A stretch of 27,435 nucleotides of DNA from an uncultured Spirochaetia bacterium (GTDB lineage Bacteria; Spirochaetota; UBA4802; JAGODF01), in NCBI GenBank assembly GCA_937967705.1, contig CALCJG010000157.1, positions 1 through 27,435 of the forward strand. Direction: 5' to 3'. How positions within the stretch are numbered: the first letter of the stretch is position 1; the number at the start of each line of letters is the position of its first letter. Shown here piece after piece: positions 15,389 to 24,345 of this stretch. The position numbers and the translations under genes are program-made. The notes under the pieces were generated by a model that searched no databases, had not been told where the DNA came from, and was given only the letters and a program-made list of their open reading frames with translations.

Positions 15389-17026
15389 TTGTTTGAAAAT
15401 CTAGCCGCCATTGATATTGGAACATCATCGGTAAAACTGGTTACCGCAAAAACCGGATTGAGGGATTTTCAGGTCACGTCTTTCACCTATCAGGATATTG
15501 ATTATTCCATCGGTAACTACGAAGAGGCCCTCAAGGATGCCCTCTCTCGGCTGCTGAGGGAAAACGACCTGAAAGGATATACACTCATGACCAATCTCCC
15601 CATGGAGAAGGCCATTATCCGCAACATCACCTTCCCTTTCAACGATATTGAAAAAATCGCCGAGGCCATCCCCTTTGAGGCCGAGGAAAACATACCTTTC
15701 AAAATCGAAGACCTCTCCCTGGACTTCCAGTCATTGAAGAGCAAAAATCAGGAGGAAGGCAGAATACTTATGGCGGCTACCCATAAGGACACCCTTCACG
15801 ATTTCCTTCATATTCTGTCCGAATTCCAGATCAAGCCAATTCGCATGGGTCTAGAATCCAACGCCCTCTTTGAATGCTACCGTTATTTCAATACCATTGA
15901 AGACGAGACCGTTCTCCAGATAGACATCGGTCACAACAAGTCCATTGTTAATATCATCAACAACAACAATCTCCTCTATACGCGGAGCATCTCCATAGGT
16001 CTGGAGTTGATTTACGAAGAATTGGTGGATGACCTGGAAATCACCTTTTCCGATGCAGTCAGGGTTTTCGAAAACCTACATCTCGACCTCACCTCCCTTG
16101 ACAATAATTATCAACGGGATTTTTATAAAGCTCATAATCTCAACAAGGCAAAACTCAAGAGCATATACGACAAGAGCCTTGAGGTCGTCAAGGAACTGAT
16201 TGAACAGATCGCCCTGACCATCAAGGCATTCTATACCGGTTTCGGAGAATTGACCATCAACCGCTTTATTATTTCCGGTGGCGGCTCCAATATACTCGGG
16301 ATCGGCCAACTCATAAGCAGCGAATTCGATGCCCCGGTCGTGTCATTGCCTTTTCTTGAGGGGTATACTGAGATAAAAATCAGGACCCAGTTCCCCATTG
16401 CCTTCGGCACTCTACTTTGCCATCTCAACAGGAAAAGACCCATGATCAATTTCCTAAAGGGGGAATTCCTGCCCGATCTTGTCAGCGAATCCAAAAAGGT
16501 ATACTACCTGTCCGGAGCCTTCGGAGTCCTATCAGTCATCATCCTTGTAGCCTATTTCATCATATCAACCATACTGGAATCTAGTACCAATAAAAAGTAT
16601 GAAGCCCTTTTACAGGAGCGGTTTAAGAGATATTTTTACGGAAAACATCTGACCGGTGATCCGATCAAGGAGGCGACACGCATTCTTGAGGACGAGCGTA
16701 AGGAGTACGACAGTATAAAGGCAATACTCAAATCAGATGACAAGGTACTTGATGTTTTGAAGGACATTCTGAGTTATTTCCCAAAGGACGAATCCTTCGA
16801 ATTAAAGAGCCTCGTTATTAATGAGCGAATCATCCGTTTTGACGGTACTCTATCATCCAGCAAACCAATTGATGACTTTAAAAACAAATTAACCGAATCC
16901 AGGCTGTTTGATTCCGTCACTCTCAACACCAATATCAACAAGCGGAATCAGGTTTTATTCTCCATGAACATCAAACTGAAAATACCTGAAGACGAACAGA
17001 AACGACTGAAATCAAAAGGGAAATAG
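15389..17026 (+). CDS. gspL: GspL, with a PilM-like actin fold
   Basis: GspL is the inner-membrane protein that recruits the GspE ATPase. The TTG start at 15389 is chosen because GGAGG lies six bases upstream (15378-15382) and no ATG precedes the conserved N-terminus. The cytoplasmic part (about 1-345) is actin-like, with AIDIGTSSVKLV (7-18), LQIDIGHNKSIVNI (176-189) and FIISGGGSNILG (293-304). These match the phosphate-1, phosphate-2 and adenosine motifs of PilM, which classical GspL proteins lack. One membrane helix (about 372-394) leads to a periplasmic PilN-like domain. At 545 residues it is longer than typical GspL (about 400), and looks like a PilM-PilN fusion serving as GspL. Gene order (gspK before, gspM after) makes GspL the natural name. 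Confidence 0.9.
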   Translation: MFENLAAIDIGTSSVKLVTAKTGLRDFQVTSFTYQDIDYSIGNYEEALKDALSRLLRENDLKGYTLMTNLPMEKAIIRNITFPFNDIEKIAEAIPFEAEENIPFKIEDLSLDFQSLKSKNQEEGRILMAATHKDTLHDFLHILSEFQIKPIRMGLESNALFECYRYFNTIEDETVLQIDIGHNKSIVNIINNNNLLYTRSISIGLELIYEELVDDLEITFSDAVRVFENLHLDLTSLDNNYQRDFYKAHNLNKAKLKSIYDKSLEVVKELIEQIALTIKAFYTGFGELTINRFIISGGGSNILGIGQLISSEFDAPVVSLPFLEGYTEIKIRTQFPIAFGTLLCHLNRKRPMINFLKGEFLPDLVSESKKVYYLSGAFGVLSVIILVAYFIISTILESSTNKKYEALLQERFKRYFYGKHLTGDPIKEATRILEDERKEYDSIKAILKSDDKVLDVLKDILSYFPKDESFELKSLVINERIIRFDGTLSSSKPIDDFKNKLTESRLFDSVTLNTNINKRNQVLFSMNIKLKIPEDEQKRLKSKGK

Positions 17027-17029
17027 ACC

Positions 17030-17548
17030 ATGATAAAACTGACATCCCGGGAAAAGACCTTGCTGCAGGTAATGGCTGTATTTATTGGAATAACATTCCT
17101 CTACTTTGTAATTATATCCCCGCTGATTAAGTACAAACAGAGTAGCAGCAACTCTATGAGAAAAAATGTAAACAGCCTTTCGCATTTCGACAACATTCAT
17201 GAACAGTACAAGCAGATAAAACAGGAAAAAACCTTCTATCTGAACCTGTTAAACCGCAAAAATGAAAACATTACCAGCTTGATAGAACAATGGGCTAACA
17301 GCACCAACATATCGAGAAATATCGCCTACACGAGAAGAACCCAGACAAATCTGCAGAACAAATACATACGCATCACGACGGACATTAAAATTGACGGCGT
17401 GGCTATAGAGCCATTTTTAAAATTTTTATACGAGGTGGAGAATTCAAACAATCTTCTACGAATCAGTTATCTCCGCATGCAGCAGGCCATAAAAGGAAGC
17501 AATACCTATGACGTTACCCTAAAAATCGACAGCTATACCGTGCAATAA
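17030..17548 (+). CDS. gspM: Type II secretion protein GspM
   Basis: This is a 172-residue bitopic protein. A short cytoplasmic N-terminus with SREKTLL, the usual GspM opening, is followed by one membrane helix (about 12-32). A coiled-coil-like stretch (about 38-75) and a periplasmic PilO/ferredoxin-like domain (about 80-172) complete it. It partners GspL to stabilise the inner-membrane platform. ATG 17030 comes three bases after the gspL stop, with AGGG about ten bases upstream. Sequence conservation is low in this family, so the call relies on topology, the N-terminal motif and its place between gspL and gspN. Confidence 0.9.
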   Translation: MIKLTSREKTLLQVMAVFIGITFLYFVIISPLIKYKQSSSNSMRKNVNSLSHFDNIHEQYKQIKQEKTFYLNLLNRKNENITSLIEQWANSTNISRNIAYTRRTQTNLQNKYIRITTDIKIDGVAIEPFLKFLYEVENSNNLLRISYLRMQQAIKGSNTYDVTLKIDSYTVQ

Positions 17549-17585
17549 TGTATGACAACCACTCTCAAGATATCAACGAGGACTG

Positions 17586-18545
17586 ATGAATATTTCAATT
17601 CTAAAACCGATTGTAATTGATTTCCTCAAGAAAGTAAAGCATGCCTTCAGCGAAGGGCTCCGGCTTCCCTACGCCAGGCTCTATCTTGCCTTATCCCTCG
17701 CGCTCACCATTGTCTTTTTGGTGCTCACATTCCCCTATGAAGTCATCATCAGAAATCAGCTCCAGAAACTTGAATCTGTCATCCGTGGCAGTATTTATGT
17801 CGGCGAGATGGACTTCAGCCTGATAGGAGACAGCTACATCGATAATCTTCAGATATCGACGGCCAACAATGTCGATTTCAACATGAAGAACGTCAGTCTC
17901 AATATATCCGTGAATCCCTACACAACGCTCCTCAATAAAACTCTGAAAGGCTCCATTCTGATCAAAAACTTCAATTACTCCTCGGGCAATATCAGCATCA
18001 GCAGCCTTCTCAACAGTCAGTTCGAATTGAAGATGGACCAGGAAACAAGCATGCCCTCAAACGGTTTTTTCAACATTGACCTCAAGGATATCAGTGCGAA
18101 GGGAATCAACATCAAGGGTTTTGATATTCCTCCCGTGAAGTTTACTTCAATCAAAGGGAATACCGTCATAACCAACCGGCAGGTTATGATAAACAACCTG
18201 AGTTTTACCGGTAATGATCTTAGAGGTCTGATTAAAGGGTCCATACAGTTGGAAAAGTTTTTCAACAGTTCCCGGCTCAATTTAAGGATTGAAATTGACA
18301 CTGCATCGAAGATACTTCAGGATTATAAAATGCTCCTCAGCAACCTCATCGATCCAGGCAGTGAGCGATTGGTAATTAATATTACAGGCACACTATACAG
18401 CCCCAATGTGAATCTCCCTTTCAAAGCCGCGGCAGCAGGATCCGACAAGCGAGTTCCTTCTGCCAGGGATGACGGACCCGACGATGAAAAAAATGGAGGG
18501 GGAAAAGAGCGTCGCCCCGATCTTGACGGGAAGATGGATGAATAA
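17586..18545 (+). CDS. gspN: AsmA-like GspN (Leptospira/delta type)
   Basis: This 319-residue protein has one N-terminal membrane helix (about 30-52) and a long beta-rich periplasmic region. The latter has repeating strands like YVGEMDFSLIGDSYIDNL and GSILIKNFNYSSGNI, in the style of AsmA/TamB-type lipid-transport proteins. The C-terminal ~30 residues are charged and disordered. Proteins of this type, named GspN, end type II secretion operons in Leptospira and in Deltaproteobacteria and are longer than the enterobacterial GspN. The exact role is unsettled. ATG 17586 has AGGA three bases upstream and lies 37 bases after gspM. It is one of the better taxonomic hints in the window. Confidence 0.83.
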   Translation: MNISILKPIVIDFLKKVKHAFSEGLRLPYARLYLALSLALTIVFLVLTFPYEVIIRNQLQKLESVIRGSIYVGEMDFSLIGDSYIDNLQISTANNVDFNMKNVSLNISVNPYTTLLNKTLKGSILIKNFNYSSGNISISSLLNSQFELKMDQETSMPSNGFFNIDLKDISAKGINIKGFDIPPVKFTSIKGNTVITNRQVMINNLSFTGNDLRGLIKGSIQLEKFFNSSRLNLRIEIDTASKILQDYKMLLSNLIDPGSERLVINITGTLYSPNVNLPFKAAAAGSDKRVPSARDDGPDDEKNGGGKERRPDLDGKMDE

Positions 18546-18571
18546 AGGGAATCTCGTCAGGGATACCAATC

Positions 18572-20314
18572 GTGAAGATTGAGCTTTCTCCAAATTCCGG
18601 ATTCTGCATGGGAGTACGGAACGCCATTCTCCGAATCATAAGCGAATTAAATCATTCCGATGATCAGATCCTGGTTATTGGCCCTCTCATTCATAATCCT
18701 CAGACCATTTCCATCCTTCAGAAGCGGGGACTGCTTACAATTAAGGATGGAGAGGATATACAAAACCGAACCGTAGCTATACGAACCCATGGCATCCCCA
18801 TAAACCAGCTCAGGGACATCAAGAAACAATCCAGAAGGTTTATCAATCTGACATGTCCCCGGGTAGCCAAAGTCCAGGGTATCATTAAAAAGCATTCTGA
18901 AAGAGGTTACTTTACGCTCATTATCGGGGATGATGATCATGCGGAGGTAATCGGGTTGAAAAGCTATGCATCATCCGGAGTTTTTGTACTTTCGCGCCCA
19001 GAAGATATTCAGAAAATTCCGGTTTCTGACAGATACATTGTCGTATCTCAGACCACCTTCGACAAGAATGTTTTTTCTGAAATCGTTTACCGTATCGAAA
19101 GAGACCTCAAGCGTGAAGATATTCTGATCTTCAATACCATCTGTAATTCAACCGATAACAGGCAGGAGGACGTCCGGGAGGCGATCTGCCGGGGTATCGA
19201 TGCCCTAATCGTCGTAGGCGGGAAAAACTCAGCCAATACTCGCAGGTTATCTGACATCGGCAAGGAAGCTGGAGTTAAAACCTATCATATTGAGACGGAG
19301 AATGATCTCAGGGAGGACGATTTCAAGGGGATACAATACATTCTTGTGACAGCAGGTGCTTCCACTCCGGGATGGATCATCAACAATGTTCTCGAGAAAC
19401 TCTATGACATCAAGTTTAAAAACAGCAGCATGATCATCAACCTGCTGAAGAAATCCGTGGAATTCATTACCAGGGCCAACATCCTCTCGGCAATCTCCGC
19501 TTTTTTCCTGAGCCTCTTCATAAACAAATACGCAAGCGGCAATACGGACTACGTCATCTCTGCTATAGCAACTTTCTTTATCTTTTCCATGTATACTCTC
19601 AATAACTATTTTCTGATGGGCTCTCTGAAAGAAAGCAATCCCAATAAACTCTCACTCTATCAAAAATTCCGGAAGGTTCTACTCCCGCTCTCACTTATCC
19701 TCCTGGCCCTATCCCTTGTACTGATTATGCGATACCGATGGGAAACCATTGCTCTTTTTTCCTTTTCGCTTTTCATGGGATTGACCTATTCCACTTCATG
19801 GGTGAAGAACCTGATAATGCGCATCCCTTCCCCCGCCCTGATTAAACTGTACAACGCTAAGAACCTGGCGACTTCACTGGGCTGGGTTATCATCTGTGCG
19901 GCACTGCCCTTTTCCCATTATGGGGGGAGCATCCCTGATATCACCGCAGTGACATTCCTCATCTTTGCAATTGTTTTCTCACGGAACATCATCCTGGATC
20001 TCGTCGCTTTCCAGGGAGACCTGATTATCGGAAGGGAAACACTGCCCATACTCATAGGAACCTCACGAATGAAAAGCCTGCTCATTCAGCTGAATACAGT
20101 TGCGGCCGTTGTCTTTACCACCATGACCGTAATAAACCAGCAATGGCAGTATCTGTGGGTGTTGATCATCCTGATGAATTTTATTGTCATTTTAAGATGG
20201 ATAACGAGACAAAACTATTTGATAGCCTTGAAGTATGAACTGCTGGTGGACCTGAACCTGTTTTTATTGATTGTACTCTATTTTGGAGCGGACCTTATTC
20301 ATCAGCTTCTCTGA
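18572..20314 (+). CDS. ispH: IspH fused to a UbiA-like membrane domain
   Basis: IspH (about 1-282) is the iron-sulfur enzyme that converts HMBPP to IPP and DMAPP at the end of the MEP pathway. The three cluster cysteines C12, C95 and C191 are present, as are H41, H73, H123, E125, QTT (160-162), the NSAN pocket (219-222) and the Ser of GAST. It should be active. The C-terminal part (about 298-580) has eight or nine membrane segments and the UbiA second motif in part: DLVAFQGD (476-483) then IGRETLPILIG. The first Asp-rich motif is degraded to NNYFLMGSL (344-352), with no Asp. The GTG start has AGGGA eight bases upstream. It follows gspN by 26 bases, so probably belongs to the same transcript. 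The C-terminal function is unknown: it may bind an isoprenoid made from IspH products without normal catalysis. Confidence 0.9.
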   Translation: MKIELSPNSGFCMGVRNAILRIISELNHSDDQILVIGPLIHNPQTISILQKRGLLTIKDGEDIQNRTVAIRTHGIPINQLRDIKKQSRRFINLTCPRVAKVQGIIKKHSERGYFTLIIGDDDHAEVIGLKSYASSGVFVLSRPEDIQKIPVSDRYIVVSQTTFDKNVFSEIVYRIERDLKREDILIFNTICNSTDNRQEDVREAICRGIDALIVVGGKNSANTRRLSDIGKEAGVKTYHIETENDLREDDFKGIQYILVTAGASTPGWIINNVLEKLYDIKFKNSSMIINLLKKSVEFITRANILSAISAFFLSLFINKYASGNTDYVISAIATFFIFSMYTLNNYFLMGSLKESNPNKLSLYQKFRKVLLPLSLILLALSLVLIMRYRWETIALFSFSLFMGLTYSTSWVKNLIMRIPSPALIKLYNAKNLATSLGWVIICAALPFSHYGGSIPDITAVTFLIFAIVFSRNIILDLVAFQGDLIIGRETLPILIGTSRMKSLLIQLNTVAAVVFTTMTVINQQWQYLWVLIILMNFIVILRWITRQNYLIALKYELLVDLNLFLLIVLYFGADLIHQLL

Positions 20315-20321
20315 AGATCTG

Positions 20322-20795
20322 TCATGATTCCGTATCCGGGAATGAATCATCCATATCTTCCGTTTCTTCGGACTCTTCATCAGTATAGATTGAAAATTCC
20401 TTCTCAGCGATCCTGCGATCATCCCCCGCTATGATGAGCATATACCGGCCCTCTTCGAGTTTATCGATTTTTCCATAGAGTATCTTTTTTTCCTTGCTGA
20501 TCGTTTCGCTGATATAGCTCAGTTCAACCCAGACGAGTTCCTTTTTCATCAGGATCACGGCTACTTTCTTCTCTTCAGAGACCTTCTTAAAAAGAAAAAC
20601 CCAATGGATTGTTTCCGTATTTTTAAACTCCGGGATGCCGGAAACATACTTATAAAGATCATCGAAGGGGCGTTTAAAAGCGAAACTGCCTTCCAGCTTG
20701 CCACAATGGATGCTAAATAAAGCAATCAGGAGTAATAATAGGACGATGAGATGGCCTTTCTTATTCCACCTTGTATTGGTTTTTATCCAGCTCAA
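20322..20795 (-). CDS. Predicted lipoprotein, unknown function
   Basis: This 157-residue product has a basic N-terminus (KTNTRWNKKGH), a hydrophobic stretch (LIVLLLLLIALFSIH) and the lipobox-like SIHC with the Cys at about residue 32. That box is looser than the Gram-negative consensus but acceptable for spirochaetes. The mature part is beta-rich and ends in a very acidic tail (about 138-157). The start is TTG 20795 with GAGG nine bases upstream; the gene overlaps the previous one by 35 bases, suggesting coupling. It is the last gene of its operon and converges with the ispH fusion, seven bases away. I do not recognise the family. Confidence 0.75.
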   Translation of the reverse strand: MSWIKTNTRWNKKGHLIVLLLLLIALFSIHCGKLEGSFAFKRPFDDLYKYVSGIPEFKNTETIHWVFLFKKVSEEKKVAVILMKKELVWVELSYISETISKEKKILYGKIDKLEEGRYMLIIAGDDRRIAEKEFSIYTDEESEETEDMDDSFPDTES

Positions 20796-20964
20796 TGACT
20801 TTATCCTCTGACGATTGATTTACGGTCCTTCTGGTCTGTTCCTTTTTTTCCCCCTGCATCGGGGAATGCTTCCTCACGAAAAGAAAAGTTCTTATTATTT
20901 GATAAAGAAGATATATAAAAAAGAAAAAGAAGAGGATCTTGATAAGATTAAACAGGAAAAGCAT
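20761..20964 (-). CDS. Small membrane protein, unknown function
   Basis: This 67-residue product has one very Phe-rich membrane helix (about 4-28) and a charged C-terminal tail ending EDKVIELDKNQYKVE. It lies nine bases after pdxJ and overlaps the lipoprotein gene by 35 bases. The ATG at 20964 has only a weak site (GGAT next to it); GGAG further upstream, inside the pdxJ end, is about 14 bases away. The tight packing and the well-formed helix plus tail support a real gene. No family was recognised. Confidence 0.65.
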   Translation of the reverse strand: MLFLFNLIKILFFFFFIYLLYQIIRTFLFVRKHSPMQGEKKEQTRRTVNQSSEDKVIELDKNQYKVE

Positions 20965-20973
20965 ATCCGGTTT

Positions 20974-21702
20974 TCAGGCTCCTTTAATGATGTCCTTCAT
21001 TTGACACACGGCTTGGCCGAGTCCAGTAAAAACAGATCGTGAGATAATCGAATGACCGATATTCAGTTCTTCCAAGCCTGGCGTTTTCAGGATAAGTCCT
21101 GTATTATCGTAGTTCAGACCATGACCGGCATTGATACGGATTCCAATAGCCAGTGCTTTTTCCGCAGCCCTGTATATCCTTTCCAGCTCATCTCCGCGCC
21201 TGTCGGTCTGAAAGGCGTTGCAATAGGCACCGGTATGCAGTTCAATAAAGTCCGCACCGGTATCACGAGAACACTTGACCATATCTTCATCCGGTTCGAT
21301 AAAAAGGGAAACAAGAATATTTTTCTTATGGAAGAGTCCGGTAACCCGTTCTATCACCTGGAACTGACCCCGGACATCGAGCCCTCCCTCGGTTGTTAGT
21401 TCCTGCCGCTTTTCCGGAACCAGCGTAACCTGATCTGGAACCAGATCCAGGGCCAGATTCACAATCTCTTCCGATAACGCCATCTCCAGGTTGTACTTCC
21501 CCCGAACGATTTTCTTCAGGGCTTGCACATCCCGGTCCTGTATATGCCTCCTGTCCTCCCTTAAATGCACGGTAATTCCATCTGCGCCGCTGTCCTCGCA
21601 TATCGAAGCACCCGCGAGGGGATCGGGCTCAACGCCCCCCCGGGCCTGCCGGAGGGTGGCAATGTGATCAATGTTTACACAGAGCAGGATATTAGACATC
21701 AT
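20974..21702 (-). CDS. pdxJ: Pyridoxine 5'-phosphate synthase PdxJ
   Basis: PdxJ condenses 1-deoxyxylulose 5-phosphate with aminoacetone phosphate to form pyridoxine 5'-phosphate in vitamin B6 synthesis. The 242-residue TIM barrel has all family motifs: VNIDHIATLRQARGG near the N-terminus, GADGITVHLREDRRHI, VTLVPEKRQELTTEGG, ELHTGAYC and INAGHGLNY. Length is normal. Two ATG codons (21702 and 21699) share AAAGG four and seven bases upstream. Its substrate 1-deoxyxylulose 5-phosphate is the product of Dxs, encoded at the right edge of the window. It lies 41 bases after cdaR in the same operon. Confidence 0.97.
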   Translation of the reverse strand: MMSNILLCVNIDHIATLRQARGGVEPDPLAGASICEDSGADGITVHLREDRRHIQDRDVQALKKIVRGKYNLEMALSEEIVNLALDLVPDQVTLVPEKRQELTTEGGLDVRGQFQVIERVTGLFHKKNILVSLFIEPDEDMVKCSRDTGADFIELHTGAYCNAFQTDRRGDELERIYRAAEKALAIGIRINAGHGLNYDNTGLILKTPGLEELNIGHSIISRSVFTGLGQAVCQMKDIIKGA

Positions 21703-21743
21703 AATACCTTTGTTAATGCCTCTAATGATTTCATTATAATGGG

Positions 21744-22718
21744 TTAGTCTTTTTCAACTTTTAAAATTACACGGTCAGGTACGACCATAAACAAGGCATA
21801 GTATTCTTTCCCCTTCTTTACAGCTACGCTGACTCTCATATCTTTAAGAAATGGCGTTTTGATATCCTTAAGGAGCTTTTCCGGGTTAATCCCTGCAACG
21901 TCCAGGAAGCATTCGAGCTCATAGTCCTTGTCCATATCGGCCGCAGACCGGCTTTTCAGATAAACCCGTATCTTATCGTTTTTCACCGAATACTTGAAAC
22001 CCTCCCTGGCATTCCTGATCTCAACCCTGCACTCCGTTTCAGTAAGATTGGCCACTTCGATGACCGGGATGAGAATGTTAACGGTTTCGGCATTCAGGGA
22101 GATGTTTCTCAGGCTGGTTTTATCCAGGGATATATCCCGAACGACCCGTGCCGACTCCTTTTCAACGGAAATCTCATTCGTGAAAATCTCGGAAATATCC
22201 TTGATGACAGACTCGGCACCGGTGGCCACTACATATTCCGGTGTAACCTTTATATTGCCGGCGATAAAACCTTTTTTAAGAGAACCGGCAATACGGGGAA
22301 CAACCTTGATTCGCTTGCTTATCTTTCTTTCAATATTGACTACGATATTTCTTGACGATAAACCAACGGAAATATTGTCAGGAATTTCATTCTTTGTGAG
22401 CTCAATGGGGTACTTCTGGTTATCTCCCACCCGGGCATTTTCAAGATTAATGAAGGCTTTGACATTTTTAAAAGTAAGATTTTTCAGTTCCTCTTTCCTG
22501 CCCTTCAATTCGATAGTGATGTAAGTCAGATTGACTTTCGAGATAACAAGACTGGATGGCAACCGTTTGAACTCCACCTGAACTTTGAAAGTGAAGTTTC
22601 CCATTTTTGTACTGCCTATGTAAGCCCAAAGAGCCACCGCCAGAAGGAGCGAAAAGACCTTGGGAATCAAGGCCCGCTTCGAGATGACTTGCTTGAAAAA
22701 ATCAACGATCCTGCTCAT
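21744..22718 (-). CDS. cdaR: YbbR-domain protein CdaR, c-di-AMP cyclase regulator
   Basis: CdaR proteins bind the membrane diadenylate cyclase CdaA and modulate it. The 324-residue product starts with a basic cytoplasmic N-terminus and one membrane helix (about 19-34, KVFSLLLAVALWAYIG). Repeated YbbR modules follow, each with strands such as FKVQVEFKRLPSSLVISK and IKVVPRIAGSLKKGFIAG. Its ATG overlaps the cdaA stop by four bases (ATGA), so the pair is translationally coupled, as in many bacteria. The last ~100 residues are less clearly YbbR-like. Confidence 0.9.
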   Translation of the reverse strand: MSRIVDFFKQVISKRALIPKVFSLLLAVALWAYIGSTKMGNFTFKVQVEFKRLPSSLVISKVNLTYITIELKGRKEELKNLTFKNVKAFINLENARVGDNQKYPIELTKNEIPDNISVGLSSRNIVVNIERKISKRIKVVPRIAGSLKKGFIAGNIKVTPEYVVATGAESVIKDISEIFTNEISVEKESARVVRDISLDKTSLRNISLNAETVNILIPVIEVANLTETECRVEIRNAREGFKYSVKNDKIRVYLKSRSAADMDKDYELECFLDVAGINPEKLLKDIKTPFLKDMRVSVAVKKGKEYYALFMVVPDRVILKVEKD

Positions 22719-23524
22719 TTTATGGAATACTTCTCCTCATAAGCCGTCTTGGGATTCATGAAATAGAGTATCATGTTCTTCAGGTCCGATATCTTGATAC
22801 GGGAATAAATCTTGCCGTTTACCATGATCGATATCTGTCCCGTTTCCTCGGAAGTGACTATCACAAGAGCATCCGTTTCCTCTGCTACACCTAAGGCAGC
22901 TCTGTGTCGTGCACCATGCTGTTTTTTCAACTGTTTGGAATCGCTCAGAGGAAGATAACAGGCCGCAGCGGCAATTTTACCCTCCTGTATGATAATGGCA
23001 CCGTCATGCAGGGGCGTGTTGGGGAAGAAGATAGTTCTGATAAGCTCCTCTGAAACCTGTGAGTTTATGGATACCCCAAGCTCTACATAGGCCTTCAACC
23101 CGGTATTACGCTCAATGACTATCAGGGCGCCTATTCTCTCATCAGCCATGTTGATGATGGCATTGACCATTTCATCCAGGGGGAAGGTTTCGTTCGAGAT
23201 AGCCAGGGAGAGCCAATTACGCTGTCCAAACTGGGTAATCAGGCGCCGCAACTCCGGCTGGAAGAGAATGATTACCATGATAACCACATAGGTTGCCAGA
23301 TTCTCGATGAGCCAGTTGACCGTATCCAGCTGGAACATCCGGGAAAGGATGGCCACCAGGATGATTACCATGAAACCCTTGAGAAGCTGTATGGCTCGTG
23401 TGTTTGAAATGAAGCTGTAGACCCAATAGAAAAGGAAAGCAACAATGAGGATATCCAGAATATTACGGAAATATCCCCAGAACGTGCTTAAAAAGAAGAT
23501 AGATTTGTCGAGAAAGGTTTCCAT
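22715..23524 (-). CDS. cdaA: Membrane diadenylate cyclase CdaA
   Basis: CdaA makes the second messenger c-di-AMP from two ATP. The 269-residue protein has three N-terminal membrane helices (about 20-38, 48-62, 72-88) and a DisA_N cyclase domain. The catalytic motifs are intact: PLHDGA (171-176) and GARHRAALG (204-212). c-di-AMP usually controls potassium balance and envelope stress. A purine-rich GGGGGAG directly abuts the ATG at 23524, closer than normal, so the effective site may be its upstream part. It starts six bases after folP and overlaps cdaR by four. Confidence 0.96.
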   Translation of the reverse strand: METFLDKSIFFLSTFWGYFRNILDILIVAFLFYWVYSFISNTRAIQLLKGFMVIILVAILSRMFQLDTVNWLIENLATYVVIMVIILFQPELRRLITQFGQRNWLSLAISNETFPLDEMVNAIINMADERIGALIVIERNTGLKAYVELGVSINSQVSEELIRTIFFPNTPLHDGAIIIQEGKIAAAACYLPLSDSKQLKKQHGARHRAALGVAEETDALVIVTSEETGQISIMVNGKIYSRIKISDLKNMILYFMNPKTAYEEKYSIK

Positions 23525-23530
23525 CTCCCC

Positions 23531-24343
23531 CTAATAAGGCTCCTTCAACAGGTCAATAGATTTTAGCGCAATTCTATGCTCGTGTACATCATGAACCCTG
23601 ACTATATCAGCTCCCAGAAACGCAGCAATCGCATTCAGTGCCACAGTAGCTGGAAGCCGGTCATAGTCAGCTTCGTACAACTTTCCGATCAGGGATTTTC
23701 GAGACACCCCGATCATGAGACTAAAGCCCATCTGCTTAAATCTCGGTATATTTCTGATAATCCTGTAATTATCTTCAAGGGTCTTGCCGAATCCTATTCC
23801 CGGGTCCAGGATGATTTTCGAATCATCAATACCGGCAGATCTGGCTTTTCCAATGGACGTTTCTAGAAAACCACTGATATCCGCCAGCAGGTCATTATAG
23901 CGGGGCAGATCCTGCATAGTGGCGGGGGTTCCGGAAATGTGCATAATCACCAGCGAAGCCCCGGCCTTCGCAACCACCCCAACCATATCTTCATCAAAGG
24001 TCAATCCACTGATATCGTTCACCATTGTGGCTCCCAGCCCCAGTGCCGCCTCTGCCACCCTGGATTTATAGGTATCTACCGACAGCGTCACATCGAACTC
24101 TCTGGCAACAGCTTCAACAACGGGGCATACCCTATCGAGCTCTTCCTGCAAGGAGACGGGATTCGCTCCGGGCCGGGAGGACTCCCCTCCTATGTCGATT
24201 ATATCAGCCCCTTCTCGGCACATCCTTTCAGCATGGGAGAGAGCCTTATCGAGACTGTCGAAACGCCCCCCGTCATAAAAGGAATCGGGAGTTACATTCA
24301 GAATACCCATGATTCGGGTTTTTTGACTCAGGGCGATGCTCAT
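23531..24343 (-). CDS. folP: Dihydropteroate synthase FolP
   Basis: FolP joins p-aminobenzoate to dihydropterin pyrophosphate in folate synthesis and is the sulfonamide target. The 270-residue TIM barrel has MGILNVTPDSFYDGG (12-26), DIGGESSRPGA, SVDTYKS, VNDISGL, LDPGIGFGKT, GVSRKSLIG and a final RVHDVHEH, so all substrate-binding loops are present. ATG 24343 starts two bases after the barrel-protein stop, with only a weak ribosome site, suggesting coupling. folP beside cdaA-cdaR is a recurrent arrangement in several phyla. Confidence 0.97.
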   Translation of the reverse strand: MSIALSQKTRIMGILNVTPDSFYDGGRFDSLDKALSHAERMCREGADIIDIGGESSRPGANPVSLQEELDRVCPVVEAVAREFDVTLSVDTYKSRVAEAALGLGATMVNDISGLTFDEDMVGVVAKAGASLVIMHISGTPATMQDLPRYNDLLADISGFLETSIGKARSAGIDDSKIILDPGIGFGKTLEDNYRIIRNIPRFKQMGFSLMIGVSRKSLIGKLYEADYDRLPATVALNAIAAFLGADIVRVHDVHEHRIALKSIDLLKEPY

Positions 24344-24345
24344 AC

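Noticed and set aside
20315..20350. Bidirectional terminator between the ispH fusion and the lipoprotein gene
   Set aside because: ATGATTC (20324-20330) and GAATCAT (20344-20350) can pair, but the loop is 13 bases, there is no T run, and the arm lies in coding sequence.
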